Assembly (NCBI RefSeq): GCF_005144885.1
Contig: NZ_CP039690.1
Coordinates: 6,560,873 to 6,624,872, forward strand
Length of the DNA: 64,000 nt
Direction of reading: 5' to 3'
Source of the DNA: Phreatobacter stygius
GTDB lineage: Bacteria; Pseudomonadota; Alphaproteobacteria; Rhizobiales; Phreatobacteraceae
Position 1 is the first letter of the stretch. Each line of letters begins with the position of its first letter. The position numbers and the translations under genes are program-made. Under the pieces are notes generated by a model. That model did no database searches, was not told the origin of the DNA, and saw only the letters and a list, made by a program, of their open reading frames with translations. Shown here one piece after another: positions 18,377-27,666 of the stretch.

Positions 18377-19594
18377 ATGCAGGGCAAGACGCGGGCAGAG
18401 CGGAACGGACGACAGCGAAGGCCTGGATGGCGCCGATGGGCCATTGCGCTGGCCTTCGCGACATTGGCCTTGAGCACGGCCAAGGCCCAGGACGCGTTCC
18501 AGACCACGGTGCGCAACGCGATTCTCATCGATGTCGGCACCGAGTCGGTGCTGTTCGAGAAGGCCGCCGACGAGCTCCAGGCGCCGGCCAGCCTCGCCAA
18601 GCTGATGACCATGTCGATCGTCTTCGAGGAGATGCGCCAGGGCCGCCTGCCGCTCGACCAGGAGGTGGTGATCAGCACCGATGCCTGGCGGCGCGGCGGA
18701 GCCCCGTCGCGCACATCCTCGATGTATGTCGCGGTCAATTCGCGGGTCAGGGTGCAGGATCTGCTGCGCGGCGCCATCATCCAGTCCGGCAACGACGCGT
18801 CGATTGCGCTGGCCGAGGCGATTTCCGGCACCGAGGCCAATTTCGTCGTGCTGATGAACAAGCGCGCCCGTGACCTCGGCCTCGTCCGTTCGGTGTTCCG
18901 CAATGCCACGGGCCTGCCGGATCCGGACCAGCGCATGACCGCCCGCGAGGTCGCAAGGCTCGCCGAACACATCATCAAGACCTTCCCGGAGCAATATGCC
19001 GTTTATGCCGAGCGCGAGTTCACCTGGAACAATATCCGCCAGCAGAACCGCAACCCGCTGCTCGGCACCTATAACGGCGCCGACGGCCTGAAGACCGGCT
19101 ATATCGAGGAGGCCGGCTTCAACCTGGCCGGCTCGGCGGTGCAGAGCAACCAGCGGCTGATCGTCGTCGTCCTGGGCGCCCGCTCGCTGCAGGAGCGCAC
19201 CAACGAGGCACGCAAGCTGCTCGACTGGGGCTTCCGCTCGTTCGAACTGCGCGACCTCTTCGCCGAGAGCGAGACCCTCGGCGATGTCAGGGTGTTCGGC
19301 GGCGCCTCGGCCACCGTGCCGGTGACCGCCGGCAAGCTGGTGCGGCTGCTGCTGCCGCGCGGCCAGTCCGACCGCGTCTCGGCGCAGATCGTCTATCAGG
19401 GGCCGGTCAAGGCGCCGGTCCGCCAGGGCACCGAGATCGGCAAGCTCAGGGTCATGCGCGGCGCCCAGCTCGCCCTCGAAGTGCCCGTTTATGCCGCCGC
19501 CGACGTCGAAGTCGGCTCGCTCAGCCAGCGCGCCATGCAAGGGGCCTGGGAAGCGGCGTCGGGCTGGCTGCGTTCAGGGATCGCCCGGCCGTGA
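18377..19594 (+). CDS. D-alanyl-D-alanine carboxypeptidase, S11 family
   Basis: This serine carboxypeptidase (DacA/DacC type) trims the terminal D-alanine from peptidoglycan stem peptides in the periplasm. From the ATG at 18377 it has 405 residues: a signal peptide ending in AKA-Q near residue 37, SLAK at 72-75 with the nucleophile Ser72, SGN at 137-139, and KTG at 239-241. A C-terminal beta-sandwich domain with a possible amphipathic anchor follows. A GTG at 18350 would add nine residues. The stop overlaps the GTG start of tmk by 4 bases. Confidence 0.92.
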   Translation: MQGKTRAERNGRQRRPGWRRWAIALAFATLALSTAKAQDAFQTTVRNAILIDVGTESVLFEKAADELQAPASLAKLMTMSIVFEEMRQGRLPLDQEVVISTDAWRRGGAPSRTSSMYVAVNSRVRVQDLLRGAIIQSGNDASIALAEAISGTEANFVVLMNKRARDLGLVRSVFRNATGLPDPDQRMTAREVARLAEHIIKTFPEQYAVYAEREFTWNNIRQQNRNPLLGTYNGADGLKTGYIEEAGFNLAGSAVQSNQRLIVVVLGARSLQERTNEARKLLDWGFRSFELRDLFAESETLGDVRVFGGASATVPVTAGKLVRLLLPRGQSDRVSAQIVYQGPVKAPVRQGTEIGKLRVMRGAQLALEVPVYAAADVEVGSLSQRAMQGAWEAASGWLRSGIARP

Positions 19595-20274
19595 CCGACA
19601 ATCCGTCAACCGGGGAACCGGCCCGCCGCGGCCGGTTCATCACCTTCGAAGGCGGCGAGGGCGCCGGCAAGTCGACGCAGGCGCGCCTGCTCGCCGAATG
19701 TCTCGGCAGCCACGGCATCCATGCCGTGCTGACCCGCGAGCCGGGCGGCTCGCCGGGCGCCGAGATCATCCGCCATGTCCTGCTGAGCGGCGCAGCCGAG
19801 CCGTTCGGGCCGGAGGCCGAAACCATTCTGTTCGGCGCGGCCAGGCGCGATCACCTGACCTCGACCATCCTGCCGGCGCTCACCCGCGGCGACTGGGTGA
19901 TCTGCGACCGTTTCGCCGATTCGACCCGGGTCTATCAGGGGCTCGCCGGCAAGGTCGACCCCGATTTCATTCTCGCCCTGGAACGCCTGACGGTCGGCGC
20001 CGACCGGCCGGACCTGACCCTGGTGCTCGATCTGCCGCCGAAGATCGGGCTCGCCCGGGTCGCCAGCCGCCAGCAGGGCACGCTCGACCGGTTCGAGCGC
20101 GAGGGCGTCGCCTTCCACACCAAGCTGCGCCAGGGCTTCAAGGCGCTGGTCCAGGCCGAACCGGAGCGCTGCCGGCTGATCGACGCGACCCGGGACAAGC
20201 ACGTGGTCGCCGCCGAGATCCGCGACCTGGTGCTGACCCGGTTCGACCTGCCGGCACGGCTGGTGGCGTCATGA
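19591..20274 (+). CDS. tmk: Thymidylate kinase
   Basis: Tmk phosphorylates dTMP to dTDP for DNA synthesis. The 227-residue protein has the P-loop EGGEGAGKST near residue 20, TREPGGSPGAE, ICDRFADST with the DR motif near residue 110, and a LID region around SRQQGTLDRFE. It starts with GTG, overlapping the carboxypeptidase stop by 4 bases, and its own stop overlaps holB in an ATGA. The tmk-holB-metG-tatD order is widespread in Alphaproteobacteria. Confidence 0.95.
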   Translation: MTDNPSTGEPARRGRFITFEGGEGAGKSTQARLLAECLGSHGIHAVLTREPGGSPGAEIIRHVLLSGAAEPFGPEAETILFGAARRDHLTSTILPALTRGDWVICDRFADSTRVYQGLAGKVDPDFILALERLTVGADRPDLTLVLDLPPKIGLARVASRQQGTLDRFEREGVAFHTKLRQGFKALVQAEPERCRLIDATRDKHVVAAEIRDLVLTRFDLPARLVAS

Positions 20275-21320
20275 TCGAGGAAAATGCCGCCGATCGCCTG
20301 GATGGCGCGCCGCACCCGCGCGAACGCAGCCTGCTGATCGGCCATGGCGAAGCCGAGCGTGGCCTGTTGGAGGCCTATCGCGGCAAGCGCATGCACCACG
20401 CCTGGCTGATCAGCGGACCGCAGGGCATCGGCAAGGCGACGCTCGCCTATCGTTTCGCCCGCTTCGTCCTGGCCCATCCCGACCCGCGCGCGATCCCGCC
20501 CGCTGTCGCCGATCTCGCCGTCTCGCCCGACCATCCGGTGGCGCGTCGCATCGTCGCCGGTGCGCACCCGGACCTGCTGGCGCTCCGGCGCATCGCCGAG
20601 GCCGGCAAGGACAAGATCCCGCAGGATATTTCGGTCGGTGCCATGCGCGACATCGTGCGCTTCTTCGGCTCGACGGCGGGTGAGGGCGGCTGGCGCATCT
20701 GCCTGGTCGATGCCGCCGACGAACTCAACCGGTCCAGCGCCAATGCGCTGCTGAAGCTCCTGGAGGAACCGCCGCCGCGCTCGCTGTTCCTGATCGTCGC
20801 CCATATGCCGGGCCGGCTCCTGCCGACCATCCGCTCGCGTTGCCGGACCTTGACGCTGGCGCCGCTCACCGAGGACGAGGTGGTCCAGGGGCTCGCGAGC
20901 TTCGACACGGTCAAGGTGCCGGTCGAGGAGGCCCGTGACCTCGCCCGGCGCTCGGAGGGCAGCCTGCGCCGCGCGCTCGAGATCGCCGAGGGCGGCCAGG
21001 CCAGCTTTGCCGCGGCGGTCGAAGCCGAGCTCGCCCGCTTGCCGGCCACCGATCCGCAGGCCCTGCACGCGCTCGGCGACAAGCTGGCGCGCCGTGACGA
21101 CGCCATGTTCGACCTGTTCCAGCGCGCCGTGACCGACCACATCCATTCAACCGTCAGGGCCGAGCTCGGCGCCGGCGCCCGGCGCCTTGCACCGCTTTCC
21201 GAGGTATGGGAGAAGATCGACATAGCCGCGGCGCAGGTGCGGACGTTCAATCTCGAACGCAAGCCCTTCGTTTTCCAGGTTTTCGGCTGGCTCGCCGAGG
21301 CTGGCCGGCGACGGACCTGA
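20271..21320 (+). CDS. holB: DNA polymerase III subunit delta'
   Basis: HolB is a subunit of the clamp-loader complex. The 349-residue product has a Walker-like GPQGIGKATLAYRFARF near residue 50, LVDAADELNRSSANALLKLL (Walker B and sensor region) near residue 150, and the SRC motif in IRSRCRTL. It lacks the zinc-binding cysteines seen in many relatives between residues 65 and 95, a common variation in Rhizobiales. The start overlaps the tmk stop. metG follows after 23 bases. Confidence 0.93.
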   Translation: MIEENAADRLDGAPHPRERSLLIGHGEAERGLLEAYRGKRMHHAWLISGPQGIGKATLAYRFARFVLAHPDPRAIPPAVADLAVSPDHPVARRIVAGAHPDLLALRRIAEAGKDKIPQDISVGAMRDIVRFFGSTAGEGGWRICLVDAADELNRSSANALLKLLEEPPPRSLFLIVAHMPGRLLPTIRSRCRTLTLAPLTEDEVVQGLASFDTVKVPVEEARDLARRSEGSLRRALEIAEGGQASFAAAVEAELARLPATDPQALHALGDKLARRDDAMFDLFQRAVTDHIHSTVRAELGAGARRLAPLSEVWEKIDIAAAQVRTFNLERKPFVFQVFGWLAEAGRRRT

Positions 21321-21343
21321 CCCCAAAGCATTGATCGATCATC

Positions 21344-22891
21344 ATGGCGAAGCCGCGCTTCTACGTCACCACCGCTATCTCCTATCCGAACGGCGTGCCG
21401 CATATCGGCCATGCCTATGAGGTCATCGCGACGGACGCCATCGCCCGCTTCATGCGCCATGACGGCCATGACGTGTTCTTCCTGACCGGCACCGACGAGC
21501 ACGGCCTGAAGATGATGCAGACCGCCGCCCGCGAGGGCCTGACGGCGCGCGCGCTGGCCGACCGCAATGCCGAGGCGTTCCGCGCCATGGCCAAGGCGCT
21601 GGCCATTTCGAACGACGATTTCATCCGCACCACCGAACCGCGCCACTACCGCGCGAGCCAGGCCATCTGGGAGGCCATGGTCGCCTCCGGCGACATCTAT
21701 CTCGGTGGCTACGAGGGCTGGTATTCGGTTCGCGACGAGGCCTTCTACGGCGAGGACGAGACCTCGGTCGGGCCTGACGGCGTGCGCGTCGGCGGGCAGG
21801 GCACGCCGGTGGAATGGACCAAGGAGGAGACCTATTTCTTCCGGCTGTCGAAGTACCAGGACAAGCTCCTCGCCCATTATGAGGCTCATCCCGACTTTGT
21901 CGGCCCGGATACCCGCTTCAACGAGGTCATCAGCTTCGTCAAAGGCGGCCTGACCGACCTGTCGGTGTCGCGCACCACCTTCGACTGGGGCGTGCCGGTG
22001 CCGGGCTCGGACGGCCACGTGATGTATGTCTGGGTCGATGCCCTGACCAATTACATCACCGCCCTCGGCTACCCCGATGTCGACAACCCGCAGTGGGCGC
22101 GCTGGCCGGCCGACCTGCACGTCATCGGCAAGGACATCGTGCGCTTCCACGCGGTCTATTGGCCGGCCTTCCTGATGTCGGCCGGCATTGCCTTGCCCAA
22201 GCGCGTCTATGGCCACGGTTTTCTGTTCAACCGCGGCGAGAAGATGTCGAAATCCCTTGGCAATGTCGTCGACCCCTTCGCCATGGCCGAAGCTTATGGC
22301 GTCGATGCCATGCGCTATTTCCTGCTGCGCGAAGTCGCCTTCGGCAATGACGGCTCCTATTCGCACGAGGCGATCGTCGCGCGCACCAATGCCGATCTCG
22401 CCAATGATCTCGGCAATCTGGCGCAGCGTTCGCTGTCGATGATCGCCAAGAACTGCGACGGCGTGCTGCCGAAGCCCGGCGCGCTCAGCGACGAGGACAA
22501 GGCGATCCTGGCCCAGGCCGACGCGATGCTCGCGCCCTCGCGCGAAGCCATGGCGAGCCAGCAGATCCACCGCTATCTCGAAACCGTCTGGGCGGTCGTC
22601 TCGGAAGCCAACCGCTATTTCGCCGGCCAGGCGCCCTGGGCGCTGCGCAAGACCGATTTCGCGCGCATGGAAACGGTGCTCTATGTCACCGCCGAGATCA
22701 TCCGCAAGGTCGCCATCCTGGCCCAGCCGGCGGTACCGTTGGCGGCGCCCAAGCTGCTCGACCTGCTTGCCGTGCCGGCCGACGCGCGCGACTTCGCCGA
22801 TCTCGACACGGCGCTGACGCCCGGCATCAGCCTGCCGGCGCCGGAAGGCGTGTTCCCGCGCTATGTCGACAAAGCCGACGAGACGGCCTGA
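21344..22891 (+). CDS. metG: Methionyl-tRNA synthetase
   Basis: MetG charges tRNA-Met. The 515-residue protein has the class I HIGH-type motif PHIGHAYE near residue 20, [27 protein letters not shown], and the KMSKS motif in [13 protein letters not shown] near residue 305. It is the shorter form without the C-terminal tRNA-binding dimerisation domain. The stop overlaps the tatD start by a single base (TGATG). Confidence 0.96.
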   Translation: MAKPRFYVTTAISYPNGVPHIGHAYEVIATDAIARFMRHDGHDVFFLTGTDEHGLKMMQTAAREGLTARALADRNAEAFRAMAKALAISNDDFIRTTEPRHYRASQAIWEAMVASGDIYLGGYEGWYSVRDEAFYGEDETSVGPDGVRVGGQGTPVEWTKEETYFFRLSKYQDKLLAHYEAHPDFVGPDTRFNEVISFVKGGLTDLSVSRTTFDWGVPVPGSDGHVMYVWVDALTNYITALGYPDVDNPQWARWPADLHVIGKDIVRFHAVYWPAFLMSAGIALPKRVYGHGFLFNRGEKMSKSLGNVVDPFAMAEAYGVDAMRYFLLREVAFGNDGSYSHEAIVARTNADLANDLGNLAQRSLSMIAKNCDGVLPKPGALSDEDKAILAQADAMLAPSREAMASQQIHRYLETVWAVVSEANRYFAGQAPWALRKTDFARMETVLYVTAEIIRKVAILAQPAVPLAAPKLLDLLAVPADARDFADLDTALTPGISLPAPEGVFPRYVDKADETA

Positions 22892-23688
22892 TGTGGGTCG
22901 ACAGCCACTGCCATCTCGACTTTCCCGAACTCGCGGTCGATCACCGCGCGCTGCTCCAGCGCGCCGTGACGGCGGGTGTCGGAACCGTCGTGACCATCAA
23001 CACGCGGGTGCGCCGCTTCGAGGCGATCCGCGCCATCGCCGAGGCCCATGACGGGGTCTGGTGTTCGGTCGGCACCCATCCGCACAATGCCCATGAGGAG
23101 CTCGACGTCACCGCCGGCGAGCTGGTGGCGCTGGCCGCCCATCCCAAGGTCGTCGCCATTGGCGAAGCCGGCCTCGACTACCACTACGACCTGTCGCCGC
23201 GCGCAGCCCAGGAACAGGGTTTCCTGACCCATATCGCCGCCGCCCGCGAAACCGGCCTGCCGCTGGTCATCCATGCCCGCGAGGCCGACGACCGCGTCGC
23301 CGAGATCCTGACCCGGGAAATGGCCAAGGGCGCCTTCAAGGCGGTGCTGCACTGTTTCACCGGCTCGGAAGAGTTGGCGCTGACCGGCGTCGCGCTCGGC
23401 CTCTATGTGTCGTTTTCCGGCATCGTCACCTATAAGAGCGCGGCCGAACTGCGCCGGATCGCCGCGCTGCTGCCGGCCGACCGCATCCTGGTCGAGACCG
23501 ATGCGCCTTATCTCGCGCCGGGCAAATACCGCGGCAAGACCAATGAGCCGTCCTTCGTGGTCGAGACCGGCAAGGTGGTCGCCGAGGCGCGCGGCGTCGG
23601 CGCCGAGGACTGGGCGCGGCAGACGACCGATAATTTCTACCGCCTGTTCGCCAAGGCCGACCGCGGTCAGCGCCTCGAGGCAGCGTAG
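22891..23688 (+). CDS. tatD: TatD-family metal-dependent hydrolase / 3'-5' DNase
   Basis: TatD-type enzymes are TIM-barrel nucleases with a binuclear metal site. The 265-residue product begins WVDSHCHLDF, giving the first two metal histidines. It has GEAGLDYHYD near residue 92, VIHAREADDR, the histidine in LHCFTGS, and VETDAPYLAPG with the catalytic aspartate near residue 205. It is translationally linked to metG by a one-base overlap and followed 9 bases later by the metallohydrolase. Confidence 0.93.
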   Translation: MWVDSHCHLDFPELAVDHRALLQRAVTAGVGTVVTINTRVRRFEAIRAIAEAHDGVWCSVGTHPHNAHEELDVTAGELVALAAHPKVVAIGEAGLDYHYDLSPRAAQEQGFLTHIAAARETGLPLVIHAREADDRVAEILTREMAKGAFKAVLHCFTGSEELALTGVALGLYVSFSGIVTYKSAAELRRIAALLPADRILVETDAPYLAPGKYRGKTNEPSFVVETGKVVAEARGVGAEDWARQTTDNFYRLFAKADRGQRLEAA

Positions 23689-23697
23689 GGCCGATCC

Positions 23698-24498
23698 ATG
23701 ACGCTGACCCTGACCATTCTCGGCTGCGGCTCCTCCGGCGGCGTGCCGCGTGTCGGGCAGGGCTGGGGTGCCTGCGACCCGGCAAACCCCAGGAACCGCC
23801 GCCGCCGCTGCGCGCTGCTGGTCGAGCAGACCGGGCCGGGCGGCGTCACCAGCGTGCTGGTCGATACCGGCCCGGACCTGCGCGAACAGTTGCTCGATGC
23901 CGGCGTGACCCGGCTCGACGGCGTCATCTATACCCATGACCACGCCGACCATACCCATGGCATCGACGATCTCCGGCCGCTCGCCCTGAACATGCGCCGG
24001 CGCGTCGAGGCCTATGCCGACGAAGCGACCTATGCGACCCTCATGGCCCGCTTCGGTTATTGTTTCGCCTCGCCCGCCGGCAGCGACTATCCGCCGATCA
24101 TCAACCTCAATCCGCTGGTTGCCCATCAGCCGCTGGCCATCGAGGGGCCGGGCGGCGCAATTGTCGCCGTGCCCTTCCCGGTCATGCATGGGGCGCCCTA
24201 CAAGGCGCTCGGATTTCGCTTTAATAACACAGTGTATTGCCCTGATATCAATATATTATCGGATGAATCTTCACGTTATTTCGAGGCCTGCGAGCTGATC
24301 ATGCTCGATGCGCTTCGCTTCACCCGTCACCCCACCCATCTGAGCGTCGACGAGGCGCTGGCGCTGATCGAGCGGTTCAAGCCGGCCCGGACGATCCTGA
24401 CCAATCTGCACTCGGATCTCGACTACCAGACGCTCGCCGCGCGGCTGCCCACCGGAATCGTGCCGGCCCATGACGGCATGACCGTCACGGTCGAGTAG
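23698..24498 (+). CDS. PhnP-like metallo-beta-lactamase-fold hydrolase
   Basis: This 266-residue protein has the metallo-beta-lactamase fold with the metal motif YTHDHADHTHGIDD near residue 80. Other features are LGCGSSGGVPRVG at the N-terminus, VMHGAPYKALGF, and a final LHSDLDY segment. It resembles PhnP and other cyclic-phosphodiester hydrolases acting near tRNA or nucleotide metabolism; the substrate is not known. A patch from about 24211 to 24282 is conspicuously AT-rich and uses codons such as ATA, TTA and ACA that are rare nearby, although the encoded protein still fits the family. Confidence 0.88.
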   Translation: MTLTLTILGCGSSGGVPRVGQGWGACDPANPRNRRRRCALLVEQTGPGGVTSVLVDTGPDLREQLLDAGVTRLDGVIYTHDHADHTHGIDDLRPLALNMRRRVEAYADEATYATLMARFGYCFASPAGSDYPPIINLNPLVAHQPLAIEGPGGAIVAVPFPVMHGAPYKALGFRFNNTVYCPDINILSDESSRYFEACELIMLDALRFTRHPTHLSVDEALALIERFKPARTILTNLHSDLDYQTLAARLPTGIVPAHDGMTVTVE

Positions 24499-24552
24499 GG
24501 CCGGGCGCCGCCACTGCACAGTGATTATCACCGGTCGATTTCGGTGCGGACA

Positions 24553-24702
24553 AGTCGTGGATGCCCGGGACAGGCCCGGGCAAGACGATGTGTGGGCCTC
24601 ACGCCGTCCTGGGCCACGGCACGCGTCGTGTGGCGGTAGATCCAGCGCACCCCTCGAAGGCACTTCTCGTCTTGGCCGGGCTTGTTCCGGCCATCCACGA
24701 CT
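24553..24702. repeat. Palindromic intergenic repeat, family 2
   Basis: A left arm (24553-24593, starting AGTCGTGGATGCCCGGGACA) is largely complementary to a right arm (24660-24702, ending GGCCATCCACGACT). About 66 bases lie between them. The element fills the gap between the convergent metallohydrolase and csoR genes, so it may act as a terminator for both. The remainder of the 24499-24880 gap holds nothing else I can recognise. Confidence 0.75.
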
Positions 24703-24880
24703 TCACCCCTATTGCACATAGAGAACGGCCATTCGGGGTGCGCGTCGCCTCGATTTTATCGTTTCCGCCTGGGGTCCATCAGCGCAACGCCGGCCAACCG
24801 GATGACCACCACCAAAAAAGCACGCGAAAGGCTTCGCCGTGCCTGTCCGGCCAAAGGCTCATAACCTCTGCGCAGCGGTA

Positions 24881-25156
24881 CTACGCCTGGACGCGCCTGA
24901 ACACATCCATCAACTCGGCCACCTTGCGCCGCTGCTCGTCCTTGTCGCCGGACGCGATGGCATGTTCGACGCAATGGCCGACATGGTCCTTCAGCACCTC
25001 TTCCTCGACCCGCTTCAAGGCGGCGCGGACCGCCGAGATCTGGGTGACGATATCGATGCAGTAGCGGTCCTCGTCGACCATGCGGGCGATGCCGCGCACC
25101 TGGCCTTCGATCCGGCTGAGCCGCTGCTGACAAGAGGTTTTGGTGTCACTTTGCAT
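24881..25156 (-). CDS. csoR: CsoR-type copper-sensing repressor
   Basis: This 91-residue all-helical regulator belongs to the CsoR/RcnR/FrmR family. The copper ligands are visible as Cys33, His58 and Cys62, with the same spacing as the Cys-His-Cys site of CsoR; Tyr32 precedes the first ligand. That spacing argues for a copper sensor rather than a formaldehyde or nickel sensor. The start at 25156 gives the usual length; an ATG at 25165 is also in frame but lies inside the operator. It diverges from copA over two palindromic operators, so it very likely represses both itself and copA. Confidence 0.9.
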   Translation of the reverse strand: MQSDTKTSCQQRLSRIEGQVRGIARMVDEDRYCIDIVTQISAVRAALKRVEEEVLKDHVGHCVEHAIASGDKDEQRRKVAELMDVFRRVQA

Positions 25157-25162
25157 GCTTGC

Positions 25163-25185
25163 CATATACCCCATGCGGGTATATG
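25163..25185. promoter_or_regulatory. CsoR operator, primary site
   Basis: Perfect 9-base arms CATATACCC (25163-25171) and GGGTATATG (25177-25185) flank a five-base centre. The AT-rich ends and inner G/C tracts are typical of CsoR operators. The site overlaps the start region of csoR. Confidence 0.8.
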
Positions 25186-25196
25186 GGACAAGTCGG

Positions 25197-25219
25197 CATA
25201 TACCCCCTATGGGTAGCAG
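25197..25219. promoter_or_regulatory. CsoR operator, second half-degenerate site
   Basis: CATATACCC (25197-25205) repeats the left arm of the first site exactly, with GGGTA at the same spacing on the right and a degenerate outer end. The centres of the two sites are 34 bases apart. It lies 20 bases before the copA start and likely blocks its promoter. Confidence 0.65.
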
Positions 25220-25238
25220 AGCAGAGAGAGGCGAGGGC

Positions 25239-27653
25239 ATGGCCACGCATGATCATCACCCCCACCAGAAGCCGGGCGGCAGCTGCTGCAGCGACAATCC
25301 GGGCGGCCATGATCACGCAAGCCACGGTCATGCCTCCCATGGCCAGCCGAACGCCGCGCACCTGGTGAAGGATCCGGTCTGCGGCATGGATGTCGATCCC
25401 GCGACCTCCAGGCACCGGGCCGAGCATGCCGGCAAGACCTATCATTTCTGCTCGGCCGGCTGCCGCGCCAAGTTCGAGGCCGATCCCATGCGCTATCTGG
25501 CGCCGGACCAGGCGGCGCCCGCCGCGCCGGTCCCGGACGGCACCGTCTATACCTGCCCGATGCACCCGGAAATCCGCCAGATCGGCCCCGGATCCTGCCC
25601 GATCTGCGGCATGGCGCTGGAGCCGGATATCGTCACCGCCGATAGCGGCCCCAATCCGGAACTCGCCGACATGAACAGGCGCTTCTGGATCGGCCTGGCG
25701 CTGACGCTGCCGGTCTTCCTGCTCGAGATGGGCAGCCATCTGGTGCCGGCCTTGCACCATCTCGTGCCGCCCGCGACCTCGATCTGGATCCAACTCGCCC
25801 TGGCGACGCCGGTCGTGCTCTGGGCCGGCTGGCCATTCTTCGTCCGCGGCTGGCAGTCGCTGGTCACCCGCAATCTCAACATGTTCACCCTGATCGCCAT
25901 GGGAACCGGGGTTGCCTGGCTCTACAGCCTCGTCGCCAGCCTGGCACCCGGCATCTTTCCGGCGGCCTTCCGTGCTGCCGACGGCACCGTCGCGGTCTAT
26001 TTCGAGGCCGCCGCCGTCATCACCGTCCTGGTCCTGCTTGGCCAGGTGCTGGAGCTGCGCGCCCGCGAGCAGACCTCCGGCGCGATCAAGGCGCTGCTCA
26101 ATCTCGCCCCCAAGACCGCGCGCCGCATCGGTCCTGACGGCACCGAGGCAGAGATAGCGCTCGATCTCGTCGCGGTCGGCGACCGGCTGCGCGTCCGGCC
26201 CGGCGAGAAGGTACCAGTCGACGGCCGGGTCGCCGAGGGCCGCTCGGCGATCGACGAGTCCATGGTCACAGGCGAATCCATGCCGGTGACCAAGGGCGAG
26301 GGCGCCGCCGTCATCGGCGGCACGCTCAACCAGTCGGGTGGCCTGGTGATCACTGCCGAAAAGATCGGCCGCGACACCATGCTGGCACGCATCGTCCAGA
26401 TGGTTGCCGAGGCCCAGCGCTCGCGCGCGCCGATCCAGCGGCTCGCCGACACGGTCGCCGGCTGGTTCGTGCCGCTGGTCATCGCGGTGGCGGCCGCGGC
26501 CTTCGTCGCCTGGGCGCTGGTCGGACCGGAACCGCGGCTGGCCTATGGCCTGGTCGCCGCCGTCGCGGTGCTGATCATTGCCTGTCCCTGTGCGCTTGGC
26601 CTTGCAACGCCCATGTCGATCATGGTCGGCGTCGGCCGCGGCGCCGGCCTCGGCATCCTCATCAAGAATGCCGAGGCGCTGGAGCGGCTCGAGCGCGTCG
26701 ACACGCTGGTCGTCGACAAGACCGGCACGCTCACCGAAGGCAAGCCGGCGGTGACCGCCATCGTGCCGGCCGAAGGTTTTGCCGAAGCCGACATCCTGCG
26801 CCTTGCGGCGGCCGTCGAAAGGGCCTCGGAACACCCGCTGGCGCTCGCCATCGTCAAGGCTGCCGAGGGCAGGGGCCTCGCCCTGCCGCCGGTCAGCGGC
26901 TTCGATTCGCCAACCGGCAAAGGCGCCAAGGGCATCGTCGAGGGGCAGGCCGTCGCGATCGGCAATGCCGCCTTCCTGGCCAGCGAAGGGATCGACCTCG
27001 GGCCGGCCGTGGCCGCAGCCGACAGCCTGCGCCAGGACGGCGCCACCGCGATCTTCATTGGCGTCGGCGGCCGGATCGCCGGCACCATCGCCATTGCCGA
27101 TCCGGTCAAGCCGACCACGCCGGAGGCCTTGAAGAGCCTCAGGCAAGCCGGTCTGCGCATCGTCATGCTGACCGGCGACAACCGGGTCACGGCCGAGGCC
27201 GTGGCGCGCCGGCTCGGCATCTCCGAGGTCGAAGCCGACGTCCTGCCGGACCAGAAGAGCGCCGTGGTCGAGCGCCTGAAGCGTGAAGGCCGGGTCGTGG
27301 CCATGGCCGGCGACGGCGTCAACGACGCGCCGGCGCTGGCCGTCGCCGATGTCGGCATCGCCATGGGCCATGGCACCGATGTCGCCATCGAAAGCGCCGG
27401 CGTGACGCTGCTCAAGGGCGACCTCAACGGCATCGTCAAGGCACGCCAGCTGTCGCGCGCGACCATGGCCAATATCCGCCAGAACCTGGTCTTCGCCTTC
27501 ATCTACAACGCCGCCGGCGTACCGATCGCCGCCGGCGTGCTCTATCCGGTCTTCGGCATCCTCCTGTCGCCGATCATCGCCGCGGCCGCCATGGCGCTGT
27601 CGTCGGTCAGCGTCATCGGCAACGCGCTGCGGCTGCGTGTCGAGCGGCTGTGA
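25239..27653 (+). CDS. copA: Copper-translocating P1B-type ATPase with YHS and metal-binding N-terminus
   Basis: This 804-residue membrane pump exports copper from the cytoplasm. The N-terminus is His-rich with a CC pair (residues 4-35), then a YHS domain (about 44-85: DPVCGM, FCSAGC), then a heavy-metal-binding domain (about 104-130: CPMHPEI, CPICGM). Core motifs follow: [14 protein letters not shown] in the metal-binding helix, DKTGTLTEG with the phosphorylated Asp, and [11 protein letters not shown]. There is no classical CxxC ferredoxin-like domain. The ATG has a GAGAGAGGCGAGG tract before it. It is divergent from csoR and convergent with the next gene, 13 bases away. Confidence 0.95.
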   Translation: MATHDHHPHQKPGGSCCSDNPGGHDHASHGHASHGQPNAAHLVKDPVCGMDVDPATSRHRAEHAGKTYHFCSAGCRAKFEADPMRYLAPDQAAPAAPVPDGTVYTCPMHPEIRQIGPGSCPICGMALEPDIVTADSGPNPELADMNRRFWIGLALTLPVFLLEMGSHLVPALHHLVPPATSIWIQLALATPVVLWAGWPFFVRGWQSLVTRNLNMFTLIAMGTGVAWLYSLVASLAPGIFPAAFRAADGTVAVYFEAAAVITVLVLLGQVLELRAREQTSGAIKALLNLAPKTARRIGPDGTEAEIALDLVAVGDRLRVRPGEKVPVDGRVAEGRSAIDESMVTGESMPVTKGEGAAVIGGTLNQSGGLVITAEKIGRDTMLARIVQMVAEAQRSRAPIQRLADTVAGWFVPLVIAVAAAAFVAWALVGPEPRLAYGLVAAVAVLIIACPCALGLATPMSIMVGVGRGAGLGILIKNAEALERLERVDTLVVDKTGTLTEGKPAVTAIVPAEGFAEADILRLAAAVERASEHPLALAIVKAAEGRGLALPPVSGFDSPTGKGAKGIVEGQAVAIGNAAFLASEGIDLGPAVAAADSLRQDGATAIFIGVGGRIAGTIAIADPVKPTTPEALKSLRQAGLRIVMLTGDNRVTAEAVARRLGISEVEADVLPDQKSAVVERLKREGRVVAMAGDGVNDAPALAVADVGIAMGHGTDVAIESAGVTLLKGDLNGIVKARQLSRATMANIRQNLVFAFIYNAAGVPIAAGVLYPVFGILLSPIIAAAAMALSSVSVIGNALRLRVERL

Positions 27654-27666
27654 GGGCGGCCAATGG

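Noticed and set aside
18326-19540. A 404-codon minus-strand frame across the carboxypeptidase
   Set aside because: It is a shadow; the plus-strand gene has the full SxxK/SGN/KTG set.
19491-20270. N-terminal extension of the holB frame through tmk
   Set aside because: The extension is in a non-coding frame of tmk; the ATGA overlap at 20271 gives the true start.
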